This document shows, one piece after another, positions 52,545 through 61,134 of a stretch of 64,000 nt of DNA. Position 1 is the stretch's first letter, and every line of letters starts with the position of its first letter. Under the pieces are notes generated by a model, which saw only the letters and a list, made by a program, of their open reading frames with translations, was not told the origin of the DNA and made no database searches. Position numbers and translations under genes: made by a program. Location: the NCBI RefSeq assembly GCF_009754945.1, contig NZ_WPIN01000012.1:62001-126000 (forward strand). Reading direction: 5' to 3'. This stretch comes from Spirosoma arboris. GTDB taxonomy: Bacteria; Bacteroidota; Bacteroidia; Cytophagales; Spirosomataceae.

Positions 52545-53455
52545 TGCTTCCTTCCTGACATCAGATAGGTTTTCAGCTTGTTCCAGGCCCGCACTGATTT
52601 ACTAAACTTTCGCCGAAACCGTCGGGCGTACTCAGGATGAACGGACACCTCTTCTGGTAAATGAAATCGCCGAAACGAACTCCGATCCAGCACTGTTTTG
52701 TATCGATTATAGACAACCTCAGTGGTCGAATCCACGGAATCGATGCCTATATTGATTGTCTTGGAAACCGTTGGATACACCGTTACGCCACCCTCTTTGA
52801 ACTCACTATAGCACAGGCGAATATCCCAGGCGTCAATTTCCTTCGTTTTGGCTCGCGTCAACATCCGAACCCGGTCCTGACCATCTTCGTTGAACGCCTG
52901 ACACGCAGATTCATCGGTTATAAACGTATCAAAATCGGATAGTTCCCAATCCACTCGCTGCCAGCGGTCGGCCCATATCCCCCAGCCCCAGGCGCAGGTT
53001 CGTCCGAAGAAATACACATCGGACTGATAGCCCTCGGGACGCGGAAACGGGAACGTATACCCACCGATCGAGAAGACTTTCGGCGTTTCGGCGTACTGTT
53101 CCAGGCACTGGTTCATATAATTCAGGAAGTTTGGGCTGGTTACGATGTCGTCTTCCAGCACAATGACCGACGGATGGGTTTGCAGAACAGTAGTAACGCC
53201 CTCAATGATCGAATTAGCGCAGCCCTTATTCGTTTCCCGATATACCCGATGAATCGTTCGAAATCCCGTCAGTTTATCCAGAACAGCCCGTACGGCTTCC
53301 ACTTTAGCCACTTCATCGACTTGCTGGGGCCGGGGTCCATCGACAAAAACATACAGATCGCTTTCTTCAGCTAAGTAGTTGGCCTGTAGGGCTGTAAGTG
53401 TTTGTTCAAGTTCGTTGGCGCGTTTGAAGGCAAATAAAACAATGGGAACAGGCAT
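52541..53455 (-). CDS. GT-A type glycosyltransferase (GNT-I-like)
   Basis: 304 aa. Start MPVPIVLFAFKRANELEQTL; nucleotide-sugar region LYVFVDGPR, then NKGCANSIIEG and the metal-binding acidic cluster VIVLEDDIVTSPNFL; FFGRTCAWGWGIWADRW follows. This pattern is found in family 2/GNT-I-like sugar transferases of capsule clusters. Sugar specificity is unknown. Confidence 0.87.
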   Translation of the reverse strand: MPVPIVLFAFKRANELEQTLTALQANYLAEESDLYVFVDGPRPQQVDEVAKVEAVRAVLDKLTGFRTIHRVYRETNKGCANSIIEGVTTVLQTHPSVIVLEDDIVTSPNFLNYMNQCLEQYAETPKVFSIGGYTFPFPRPEGYQSDVYFFGRTCAWGWGIWADRWQRVDWELSDFDTFITDESACQAFNEDGQDRVRMLTRAKTKEIDAWDIRLCYSEFKEGGVTVYPTVSKTINIGIDSVDSTTEVVYNRYKTVLDRSSFRRFHLPEEVSVHPEYARRFRRKFSKSVRAWNKLKTYLMSGRKQ

Positions 53456-53485
53456 GCAGATGTATGGTGTATGATATAGGATGTA

Positions 53486-54283
53486 TTAGTTTCCAGTTTG
53501 ACGCAATTGACGAATCCATTGCCTGGTGAGGTAGAAAACAAACAGTGAGTTCGTGATAAAATACCGCGAGAATAGACGGCGTGGCTCCTGAACGAAGCGA
53601 TACAACCACTCCAGACCAGCGAGTTGCATCCAGCGTGGCGCTCGTTTTTGTATCCCCACCGTTACGGGCAATGCCCCTCCTACGCCGAGCAACACAGCCG
53701 GAATTCGGTTCGACAGGGCGGCCATCCATTTTTCCTGCTTTGGGCAGCCCAGCGCCACGAAAACCAGACCCGCTCCCGACGACCTGATACGGTCAATTAC
53801 TTCGGCTTCTTCGCTGGGCGTGAGCGGTCGAAAAGGCGGAGCGTACATGCCCGCAATAGTCAGATCAGGGTGATGACGATGGCAAAAACTGGCGCAGGTG
53901 TTGAGTACCTCTGCCGTCGAACCATAGAAATAGACAGGTATTTCATGCTGGGCGGCTTCCTGAAGTAGTGTAGGCAGCACATCGAGCCCCGTAATACGTT
54001 CCTGACGAATCCCATATAGTAAACGGAGTGCCCAGGCCAGAGGTACTCCATCGGCGGTTGTCCAGGTAGCAACATTGACCATGCTGGCAAAGGCCGGGTC
54101 ATGAACGGCTTCAACAACCATATGTGCGTTAGCAAAACACGCATAACCAGACTGGCGTTGCTGAGCAGTTTGTATTATCTCCCGTATAAATTGACGGTAG
54201 GCTATGAGCACCAACTCCAGACTAATAACTGTCTTCCGACCAGCCTGCGACGGTAATAACGTGGACTCAGTAGAGAGCGACAT
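53486..54283 (-). CDS. WecG/TagA/CpsF family glycosyltransferase
   Basis: 265 aa. Family signatures: CFANAHMVVEAVHDPAF, TTADGVPLAWALRLLYG, VFVALGCPKQEKWM, GVGGALPVTVGIQKRAPRWMQLAGLEWLYRFVQEPRRLFSRY (read in pieces). It transfers a HexNAc or uronic sugar onto a lipid-linked disaccharide. It begins the minus-strand subunit of the cluster, back to back with the phosphatase gene. Confidence 0.92.
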   Translation of the reverse strand: MSLSTESTLLPSQAGRKTVISLELVLIAYRQFIREIIQTAQQRQSGYACFANAHMVVEAVHDPAFASMVNVATWTTADGVPLAWALRLLYGIRQERITGLDVLPTLLQEAAQHEIPVYFYGSTAEVLNTCASFCHRHHPDLTIAGMYAPPFRPLTPSEEAEVIDRIRSSGAGLVFVALGCPKQEKWMAALSNRIPAVLLGVGGALPVTVGIQKRAPRWMQLAGLEWLYRFVQEPRRLFSRYFITNSLFVFYLTRQWIRQLRQTGN

Positions 54284-54374
54284 AGCGAAACCCGAATGAT
54301 CGTCGGGTATTAATAGACGAAAAATCAGGAAGAAGTAACATTGACGAGATCAGGGAAATGTCAACAATATGCTT

Positions 54375-54419
54375 AACTCGTTAGGAAGCCTGGACTTCTT
54401 GACCCTTCCCAAACGAGTT
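54375..54419. promoter_or_regulatory. Inverted repeat in the divergent promoter region
   Basis: AACTCGTTAGGAAG (54375-54388) and CTTCCCAAACGAGTT (54405-54419) pair over about 13 positions. A -7-like TACATTTA lies at 54425-54432, right after it. This looks like an operator or leader hairpin between the divergent glycosyltransferase and phosphatase genes. Confidence 0.4.
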
Positions 54420-54479
54420 TGCTGTACATTTACAACCGGATGCGTTTACCATCTGACATCGCTTGTGTCTTTCCCATCA

Positions 54480-55259
54480 ATGAATATAGCCAATCAAGTA
54501 CTAAGTCAATTGCGTGCGCTCGTCAGGAATCAGCCCGCTTCTCCGCCCCTGCAACCCACCTGTTATTGGCAAACGGATATTCACTCGCATTTGCTACCGG
54601 GCGTCGATGATGGTGTAACCAGTCTGGAAGACGCACTCACCTGCCTGAAGCAGCTATCGGCCTGGGGTATTCAACGGGTTATTACCACCCCCCACGTTAG
54701 TCAGGACTGGCACCCAAATACACAGGCCAGTCTGCTCGCTGGTCAGACAATGCTGCGAGATGTAGTAGCTGAGCACCAGATTCCCATTACAATCGATGTT
54801 GCTGCCGAGTACTTACTCGACGATTTATTCCTGGATCTGCTCCGCGCCGATCAGCTTTTGAGTTTCGGTCAGCAGAAGTACGTACTCTTTGAGACCGGCT
54901 GGGCGGCAGCTCCACGGTTCGTAAACGAAATAATTTTTCACTTACTGGCCCAGGGCTACCAGCCACTGCTGGCGCACCCTGAACGCTATACGTATTACCA
55001 TACCGACCTGAAACCGCTGGCTGAATTGCGCAAGGCGGGTTGTCTGTTTCAACTAAACTGGGGCTCGATGACAGGACGATATGGCCGTCGGGTACAGGCG
55101 CAGGCGCATCGTTTGTTAACGAACAAATGGGTCGATTTTATGGGGTCGGATATGCATCGTACTGCCGACCTAGACTTGTTTGGCAAACTAATTACTTCGG
55201 CCGACTATCAACTTCTGCAACAGCAACCCCTTCGCAATCAGGAGCTCACAACTACATAA
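54480..55259 (+). CDS. CpsB/CapC-type PHP tyrosine phosphatase
   Basis: 259 aa from ATG 54480 (MNIANQVLSQL). PHP metal motifs: TDIHSHLLPGVDDGV, RVITTPHVSQDW, LLAHPERYTYYH, and FMGSDMHRT. It should dephosphorylate the Tyr tail of the Wzc-like kinase and so cycle polymer synthesis. The 37 codons upstream in frame overlap the inverted repeat and are not coding-like. Confidence 0.92.
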   Translation: MNIANQVLSQLRALVRNQPASPPLQPTCYWQTDIHSHLLPGVDDGVTSLEDALTCLKQLSAWGIQRVITTPHVSQDWHPNTQASLLAGQTMLRDVVAEHQIPITIDVAAEYLLDDLFLDLLRADQLLSFGQQKYVLFETGWAAAPRFVNEIIFHLLAQGYQPLLAHPERYTYYHTDLKPLAELRKAGCLFQLNWGSMTGRYGRRVQAQAHRLLTNKWVDFMGSDMHRTADLDLFGKLITSADYQLLQQQPLRNQELTTT

Positions 55260-55291
55260 GGTCAGCTATAGACCGTTTACTTCTATACTGT

Positions 55292-56173
55292 ATGAATTCG
55301 CTACGTTTTGAAACTGAACCCGGATTTTTTATAACAGCCGACGCCTGGGGTGACCCAGCGAATCCGCCCGTACTACTGCTGCATGGTGGTGGGCAAACGA
55401 GGCATTCCTGGGGCGACACGGCCCGATGGCTAGCCGATGCTGGCTGGTACGCAATTGCGCTTGATGCTCGTGGACACGGTGACAGCGATTGGTCGCCAGA
55501 AGGCCATTATACGATCGATTACCTGGCCAGTGATCTCCGCGCCGTAATTGCTCAACTTGATCAGAAACCAGCTCTTGTAGGAGCTTCCATGGGTGGCATG
55601 ACAGCCCTGATTGCGGAAGGAGAACGGTTGCCTGGTACTGAATCCATTTGCACAGCCATTGTATTGGTAGACATTGCGCCCAGAACCGAGCAAAAAGGCA
55701 TTGAGCGAATTTTTGCCTTTATGAGTAACAATCAGGACGGTTTTGCCAGTTTAAACGAAGCCGCCGAAGCTGTTGCGGCCTATCTCCCTCATCGGTCGCG
55801 CCCATCCGATAATAGCCGCCTGGAAAAGAATCTACGCTTACGAAAAAGCCCTGACGGCGAGTTGCGCTATTACTGGCACTGGGACCCGACCATGCTGGCC
55901 GTCTGGCGACAAACAACTGATCCTTCCAGGCAGATTCAAAATGAAGAACGGTTATATAAGGCTGCTCAGGCACTCATAATACCCACACTCATTGTACGCG
56001 GAGGTATCAGTGATGTGGTCAGCGAAAAAGTCATGGCCGAATTTCTGGATGCCGTGCCGCACGTACACAGTGTGAGCGTTGCCAACGCTGGCCACATGGT
56101 TGCCGGAGATTCAAATCATGCCTTTACGAAGGCGGTGATTGAGTTTTTAACTAGCGAAAGAACGAAAGAGTGA
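55292..56173 (+). CDS. Alpha/beta-fold hydrolase
   Basis: 293 aa from ATG 55292 (MNSLRFETEPGFF); the much longer open frame from 55040 overlaps the phosphatase gene and is discarded. Oxyanion region LLLHGGGQTRHSW, nucleophile elbow LVGASMGGM (Ser), acid likely in VRGGISDVV, and catalytic His in ANAGHMVAGD. Similar to epoxide-hydrolase/haloperoxidase-like esterases. Substrate unknown. It is followed by an MFS gene with an inverted repeat at the junction. Confidence 0.9.
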   Translation: MNSLRFETEPGFFITADAWGDPANPPVLLLHGGGQTRHSWGDTARWLADAGWYAIALDARGHGDSDWSPEGHYTIDYLASDLRAVIAQLDQKPALVGASMGGMTALIAEGERLPGTESICTAIVLVDIAPRTEQKGIERIFAFMSNNQDGFASLNEAAEAVAAYLPHRSRPSDNSRLEKNLRLRKSPDGELRYYWHWDPTMLAVWRQTTDPSRQIQNEERLYKAAQALIIPTLIVRGGISDVVSEKVMAEFLDAVPHVHSVSVANAGHMVAGDSNHAFTKAVIEFLTSERTKE

Positions 56174-56237
56174 AAGAGCGATGTATCTTGCTCAACCACT
56201 TTTTCACTCCTGCGCTCATTCACTCTTTCGCTCTTTC
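56156..56237. repeat. 24-bp inverted repeat across the hydrolase stop codon
   Basis: Arms 56156-56179 and 56214-56237 are complementary with two mismatches; each is an iteration of GAAAGAG-like units. The left arm includes the last codons and TGA stop (56171-56173) of the hydrolase. The right arm ends 7 bp before the MFS start at 56245. It looks like a dispersed palindromic element that has settled at a gene end. Confidence 0.65.
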
Positions 56238-56244
56238 ACCTTTT

Positions 56245-57561
56245 ATGCAAAAAAACAACCCCCGTATCCTTACTGCCTGGACATTTTACGATTGGGCCAA
56301 CTCGGTTCACTCGCTCGTCATTGTCTCCAGTATTTTCCCGGTTTATTTCTCGGCGACAGCGTTGAATGAAACCGGTGGCCCGATCATCAATTTTCTGGGG
56401 CTCTCCATCAAAAACTCGGTCTTGTTTTCGTATACCATTTCGGCGGCTTTTCTGTTTACGGCCATGCTGTCGCCCATTTGCACTGCCATTGCCGATTATA
56501 GTGGTAAGAAGAAAACATTTATGAAAGTGTTCTGCTATACGGGAGCTATCAGCTGTAGCCTGCTGTATTTCTTCACGCAGGAAACAACCACCTTCGCTAT
56601 TATCTGCTTCTGGCTCAGCCTGATTGGCTGGAGTGGCAGTATTGTCTTCTATAATTCGTACTTGCCCGACATTGCTACTGAAGATCAGTATGATCGCGTG
56701 AGTGCACGTGGATTTTCGATGGGCTATTTAGGCAGCGTTCTGCTCATGGTCTTTAATCTGCTGGTGATTCTGAAACGCGAGTGGTTCGGTAATATCTCCG
56801 AAGCAATGGCCTCCCGAATTGCGTTTCTAACCGTTGGTCTGTGGTGGATTGGATTCGCTCAAATCCCCTTTAGCCGACTGCCAGACGGATTGAAAAAGGC
56901 AGGAGAACGAAGTGGTAATTACCTGCTGAATGGCTTCAAGGAGTTGCGTCATGTGTGGACCAATTTACAGGAACGTCCGCTGGCCAAGCGCTTTCTGGTT
57001 TCCTTTTTCGTGTACAATATGGCGGTTCAAACCGTTATGTACGTGGCAACTATCTTCGGAAGTGACGAGTTAAAATTACCCGGTCAGAGCCTGATTATCA
57101 CGATTCTATTGATTCAGTTAGTGGCGATTCCGGGTGCCTACGGATTCTCCCGTCTGTCGGAACGGCTTGGGAATACCCATGCCCTAATGGTGGCCGTGTT
57201 GATCTGGATTGGGGTTTGTACTGCCGCCTATTTTGTGCAAACGGAATCCCAGTTTTTTATCCTGGCGGCCGTGGTTGGTCTTGTTATGGGTGGCATTCAA
57301 TCACTTTCCCGCTCAACGTATTCCAAGCTTATTCCGGCCACTACGGACACCGCTTCGTATTTCAGCTTCTACGACGTGACCGAAAAAACGTCCATCGTTT
57401 TTGGTACTTTGGTGTACGGTCTGATTGAACAACTCACCGGTAGTATGCGCAACAGCATACTGGCTCTGCTTGTGCTGTTTGTCATTGGATTTGTGCTTTT
57501 ATGGCGCATTCCTTCGCAAAAAGTTTATCACAGCCATTTGGAAACAGAGGAAGTTTTGTAA
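56245..57561 (+). CDS. UMF1/Atg22-like MFS transporter
   Basis: 438 aa from ATG 56245 (MQKNNPRILTAW); the 25 codons before it in frame are the palindromic repeat. About twelve hydrophobic segments. The family signature AWTFYDWANSVHSLVIVSSIFPVYF is at the start, and GLVMGGIQSLSRSTYSKLIP is in the second half, as in UMF1-type permeases. Substrate unknown; amino-acid efflux is known for the yeast relative. Confidence 0.9.
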   Translation: MQKNNPRILTAWTFYDWANSVHSLVIVSSIFPVYFSATALNETGGPIINFLGLSIKNSVLFSYTISAAFLFTAMLSPICTAIADYSGKKKTFMKVFCYTGAISCSLLYFFTQETTTFAIICFWLSLIGWSGSIVFYNSYLPDIATEDQYDRVSARGFSMGYLGSVLLMVFNLLVILKREWFGNISEAMASRIAFLTVGLWWIGFAQIPFSRLPDGLKKAGERSGNYLLNGFKELRHVWTNLQERPLAKRFLVSFFVYNMAVQTVMYVATIFGSDELKLPGQSLIITILLIQLVAIPGAYGFSRLSERLGNTHALMVAVLIWIGVCTAAYFVQTESQFFILAAVVGLVMGGIQSLSRSTYSKLIPATTDTASYFSFYDVTEKTSIVFGTLVYGLIEQLTGSMRNSILALLVLFVIGFVLLWRIPSQKVYHSHLETEEVL

Positions 57562-57598
57562 GTTTGTGGCCCGGTTAGCAATAGCCAGCCGGTTTCAA

Positions 57599-57673
57599 AG
57601 GAGGTTAGCTCAGTTGGTTCAGAGCGCTGCTTTGACAGAGCAGAGGTCAGCGGTTCGAGCCCGCTACTTCCTA
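57599..57673 (+). tRNA. tRNA-Val (anticodon GAC)
   Basis: 75 nt. Acceptor stem AGGAGGT pairs with ACTTCCT (one G-U). D arm GCTC...GAGC, anticodon stem CTGCT/AGCAG with loop TTGACAG giving anticodon GAC, T arm AGCGG-TTCGAGC-CCGCT, discriminator A. CCA is not encoded (CTA follows). It lies between the MFS gene and an accessory region with a recombinase. Confidence 0.93.
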
Positions 57674-57681
57674 CTAAATTT

Positions 57682-57720
57682 TAAAAATCCCTCAAATCTG
57701 GCTGATTTGAGGGATTTTTA
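57682..57720 (+). terminator. Intrinsic terminator of the tRNA
   Basis: Perfect 17-bp arms (57682-57698 and 57704-57720) with a 5-nt loop; the descending arm ends in TTTTTA and the ascending arm starts with TAAAAA. Confidence 0.85.
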
Positions 57721-57831
57721 TCTTTTACGTGTGTGTGAAGTGTATCAATAACGCTTCTTCAAGTGTATGTAATTAATACTTCTTACCTGCAAGGTGCCAG
57801 CACCAAATTTATTTTAAACGATGATCTAACC

Positions 57832-57867
57832 TAAAACGCCCGGTCAATAGCTTGACCGGGCGTTTTA
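57832..57867. terminator. Bidirectional intrinsic terminator
   Basis: Perfect 16-bp arms TAAAACGCCCGGTCAA (57832-57847) and its complement (57852-57867), 4-nt loop TAGC, with A and T tracts on both sides. Confidence 0.8.
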
Positions 57868-58020
57868 GTTACTACCTATACACCATCAATGGTAGGGATC
57901 AGGTGTCTTTTCTACTCAGTTACTGGTTGTCGTATAGGGGGTGTAGTTTAGGTGAGGCCCGAAACTACCACTAATTTTTCTGTCAACTAGCTACCTTTTA
58001 ATAAACTCAAAAACCCAGCC

Positions 58021-58263
58021 CTATGCTAGGTTTTCAATCACCTTCAATGTCGCCGGATCAATCGTCACCTCCCGGTCAAAATCCTGCATAGCCTCATCTG
58101 CTCGGATGTATTCGGGCCAGCCGGTGCGGAAATTATACTGCTCAATGCTGTCGCGTTTGGCATACTGGGGCATAATTTCCGAATAAACTAGCCCCTCATT
58201 TGTGATTACGTAAAAATTACCGGATTTGCCCACAAACGCCTGGGGGTAGTTGGTTTTTGCCAT
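58021..58263 (-). CDS. Small hypothetical protein
   Basis: 80 aa (MAKTNYPQAFVGKSGNFYVIT...). Not recognised. Mixed alpha/beta composition, acidic, no signal peptide; GKSGNFYVITNEGLVYSEI suggests a beta hairpin. It follows the NTPase gene on the same strand after 84 bp but has a base composition more like the chromosome than like the NTPase. Confidence 0.55.
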   Translation of the reverse strand: MAKTNYPQAFVGKSGNFYVITNEGLVYSEIMPQYAKRDSIEQYNFRTGWPEYIRADEAMQDFDREVTIDPATLKVIENLA

Positions 58264-58347
58264 TATTCAAAGATATAAGAGCCATGGTACTATATAGCAG
58301 CCTGGCTTCACAATATATGCGTTTGGACTGTCGATGCCTTTAGGCTA

Positions 58348-60033
58348 CTAAGCAAACTTGTCTGAAAATCCCTGATTTCTCATAAAACTTAAAGTGTTTT
58401 TTAATATATCTAATAGATTTTTCATTGAAGGTTCTAGTGCGTTAGGATTAGTTGTATTATCATTCCTTCGAATTGGTTCGTCGCTAACTAAGTCATAATT
58501 ATTCTCATATAAACTTCGTGTGCCATCATATTTAATATCTTTATTCCATTTTAACTTTAAGAAAACATTTTTATTGAAGATGATTGTCTGGGGGTATAAG
58601 ATGTATTGCGCTTGATTAAATTGATAATCTGCATCTTTATGAAAGGAAACTGTAAGCAATTCCTTATTATTAAAATTCTCTATCAACAGTTGTAACGGAG
58701 CTAATACCTTTATTGCAGAATATTTGTCTCTAATGGCGTAATTAGCGCCGTTTGCATTATAAGATAAAAGCGAATCAAATAAAGTATCAAAGCCTCCAAA
58801 TATGACAATTAATATTTTGATTATTTTTAAATATTCGAAATCATTAGATTCAATATAAAATTCACTACCTGAATAACCTTTCACTTCTTCTGATGGACGC
58901 ATATTTGGGTTATGCCTTACAACAAGAGTATAATCTTTTGTGGTACCATTTACTATAACGAAATTGTTCACCACAGGCGCAAAGCGGTGCTTAATAATAC
59001 TGCGTAACGTTTTTCCATTATTTACAAAATAAACTAAATATTCGCTCAGTAATTTTTTGCCATCCTCGCTTAAAACAGAGCTTATTGCCTCCGACTGGCA
59101 ATACATAGCAATGGCTTGTGTATTGGAAAATGAGAAAACATCCCTGGAGTAGAACTTTTCAATATAGCCTGTGAAGTCAACCAAAGGGCCATACTTATGC
59201 GTGAAAATATGTTGGATATTGTTGTAATCGCAGACCAAGATAATCTTATCGAAACCAAATTTGTTTTGCCCATTGGCAAAGTCCTGATGGACACTAAGGA
59301 TGTTTAAAATCCTGAAAATGTGTTCTGGATCAAGCCGGTCTAGATCATCAATAACTAATATGGATTGTTTCCCATCACTAGAACGATCAATACCTTTGCG
59401 AATCATCTGAGACAAAAGGTCGTCTTCAAATATTGACCCTTTAATATCCTTTGAGCTTTCTAAATATTTTTGTAAACCACTGGCTATAGTATCAAGATGC
59501 TGATCAAGCTCTTTTTTATGCTTCTGATAACTCTCATAAGTGGTTAACAAGGAATTCCCAATTTTACCCACCTTACCTACTACGCCAGAAATCGGCTCTT
59601 TTAAACCAAGCGCTTCAATTGGAGCTTCCTCTAAGACACTGAAAAGTAATTTAAATATATCTTTTGGGTTGTTAATAAAGTATTGATAGGCATATAAGTC
59701 TACTTCATATTTTACCTTAATTTCATTTTTTATTTCATCTTGCTCTAATAGTTGATAAGCAAGGTCATACTTAATATATTCAAAAATATCTTCATTCTGG
59801 CTGACAATATATTTAATTGGAGATAGCCAGAAAGTTCTAGCCGATTCTTTAATTGATTCAAAATATTTTCCTAGAAAATAGGTTTTACCACTGCCAAAAG
59901 GTGCAGAAAATAGAATACGTTGATTTCCTTCACTGTTAAAATGATTATTAAATGCCTCAAAGGGCCGGTCAATGTTAATTTCTGTCATGATTAACGATTG
60001 GTATGGATTATTTACTCTATTTAATTGCTCCAA
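58348..60033 (-). CDS. KAP-family P-loop NTPase
   Basis: 561 aa (Met16 at 59988 is an alternative start). Walker A APFGSGKT at residues 44-51, Walker B ILVIDDLDRLDPEHIF with the DDLDR signature at 229-233 typical of KAP ATPases. A long helical insert lies between the two motifs (about 60-220). No transmembrane pair is evident in it. The C-terminal 250 residues are not recognised. The gene is strongly AT-rich compared with flanking DNA. It overlaps the serine recombinase gene by 17 bp, so both are translated from one message. Members of this family include the F-plasmid phage-exclusion protein PifA; a defence role here is inference. Confidence 0.85.
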   Translation of the reverse strand: MEQLNRVNNPYQSLIMTEINIDRPFEAFNNHFNSEGNQRILFSAPFGSGKTYFLGKYFESIKESARTFWLSPIKYIVSQNEDIFEYIKYDLAYQLLEQDEIKNEIKVKYEVDLYAYQYFINNPKDIFKLLFSVLEEAPIEALGLKEPISGVVGKVGKIGNSLLTTYESYQKHKKELDQHLDTIASGLQKYLESSKDIKGSIFEDDLLSQMIRKGIDRSSDGKQSILVIDDLDRLDPEHIFRILNILSVHQDFANGQNKFGFDKIILVCDYNNIQHIFTHKYGPLVDFTGYIEKFYSRDVFSFSNTQAIAMYCQSEAISSVLSEDGKKLLSEYLVYFVNNGKTLRSIIKHRFAPVVNNFVIVNGTTKDYTLVVRHNPNMRPSEEVKGYSGSEFYIESNDFEYLKIIKILIVIFGGFDTLFDSLLSYNANGANYAIRDKYSAIKVLAPLQLLIENFNNKELLTVSFHKDADYQFNQAQYILYPQTIIFNKNVFLKLKWNKDIKYDGTRSLYENNYDLVSDEPIRRNDNTTNPNALEPSMKNLLDILKNTLSFMRNQGFSDKFA

Positions 60034-60601
60034 TTTGAACTCCTCGATGCTTCAAATACACATACAAGGTAGGCTTGGCTATCCCCAACTGCTTGGCAAT
60101 TTCATTCACTGATAGCTTCTTTTCTTTATAAAGACTTTCGGCAATCCGGGATTTATTCTCAGCTTCCTTGGATAAGCCTTTCTTCCGGCCTAGCTGCTGG
60201 CCGCGCCTTCGGGCGGAGGCAAGCCCCGCTTGAGTACGCTCCTTTATAACCTCCCGTTCGAACTCGGCTAAACTGGCGAAGATTCGGAAGACTAGTCTGC
60301 CCTGGGCTGTGGTGGTGTCAATCGGGTCGTTCAAGCTGATCAGGCCGATACCCCGACTCTCCAGTGTGGAGACGAGTTCGACCAGGTGAGGCAGTGATCT
60401 GCCTAGTCTGTCCAGTTTCCAGATAACTACCGTATCACCTTCGCGCACGTGCTCCAGTAATTTTTGAAGTTCTGTCCGTTCGACTTTGGCTCCACTGGCC
60501 TTCTCTTGGAAGATCTTCTCACAGCCAGATGCTTTCAAGGCATCTAATTGAAGAGAAAGGTTTTGATCCTGGGTTGATACTCGGGCGTAGCCGATTTTCA
60601 T
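60017..60601 (-). CDS. Serine recombinase (resolvase/invertase)
   Basis: 194 aa. Catalytic Ser9 in GYARVSTQDQNL, then DTVVIWKLDRLGRSL with the conserved Asp/Arg pair, FASLAEFEREVIKERTQAGL for the E helix, and a C-terminal HTH_7 (KLSVNEIAKQLGIAKPTLYVYLKHRG). Full-length for a small Hin/Tn3-resolvase-type enzyme. It should act on short paired sites; none is identified here. It suggests a mobile origin for the region. Confidence 0.93.
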   Translation of the reverse strand: MKIGYARVSTQDQNLSLQLDALKASGCEKIFQEKASGAKVERTELQKLLEHVREGDTVVIWKLDRLGRSLPHLVELVSTLESRGIGLISLNDPIDTTTAQGRLVFRIFASLAEFEREVIKERTQAGLASARRRGQQLGRKKGLSKEAENKSRIAESLYKEKKLSVNEIAKQLGIAKPTLYVYLKHRGVQIGAIK

Positions 60602-60606
60602 AAGTA

Positions 60607-60810
60607 CTAATCGCGTTTACGTTTGTAGATATCTCTCCCTTTCATGCTGTCATCTTCATCTTTAATGAATAATCCTGTATAGAGGGCGTTGAAAAATTCC
60701 GATTCGTTTATCGTTTCCCATCGATCATCTATGTAGGCGGAAAATAAAGGCCTATGATCAGCGCTTTGTAACTTTTCTGCATTTTTTAGTTTCCCCGATA
60801 GAGATTTCAT
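60607..60810 (-). CDS. Small hypothetical protein upstream of the recombinase
   Basis: 67 aa, highly charged (KGRDIYKRKRD at the C-terminus), 5 bp before the recombinase start on the same strand. Probably the first gene of a three-gene unit with recombinase and NTPase. No motif recognised. Confidence 0.5.
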   Translation of the reverse strand: MKSLSGKLKNAEKLQSADHRPLFSAYIDDRWETINESEFFNALYTGLFIKDEDDSMKGRDIYKRKRD

Positions 60811-61134
60811 AGGTAAGGATTTTAGAAGCCTAGGAGCTTCAGTATTATTGGTCTAGAATGGTTCGATTAATCCACTACAATATACGAAAAAATGAACTAA
60901 TTAATTGAACCGTTTAATCTAACCGAAAAGAAAACGAAAAGTGAGGTTTGGGCGGTGCAGGATGGGTTAGATTATACCACCATTTCAGGTCACTACTCTC
61001 TATTAAAGTTCTAGAACAGCTTGCAGTTCATAAATACTAGTCAATCCTTCTACGAATTAGTTCGAGTTTTCAATTGTTGGGGCTACAGTAGCAAAAAACC
61101 TCAAATCTGCTCCAAACCATCGTCTTTTCTAATT
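60811..61134. other. Intergenic region between accessory patch and chromate operon
   Basis: 324 bp. I see no hairpin of note, no repeat of the tRNA-Val 3' end and no clear -7 element. It must contain the divergent promoters of both operons. Confidence 0.4.

Larger units (their letters stand above)
57674..58020. other. Intergenic region with two terminators
   Basis: 347 bp after the tRNA. Holds the hairpins at 57682-57720 and 57832-57867. No gene and no copy of the tRNA 3' end is seen. Confidence 0.55.

Noticed and set aside
55040..55291. N-terminal extension of the alpha/beta hydrolase
   Set aside because: It overlaps the well-supported phosphatase gene in another frame; the hydrolase fold begins at 55292.
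57599..61134. tRNA-Val as attachment site of an integrated element
   Set aside because: No direct repeat of the tRNA 3' end is visible on the far side of the recombinase region, and the recombinase is the small resolvase type, not a tyrosine integrase.
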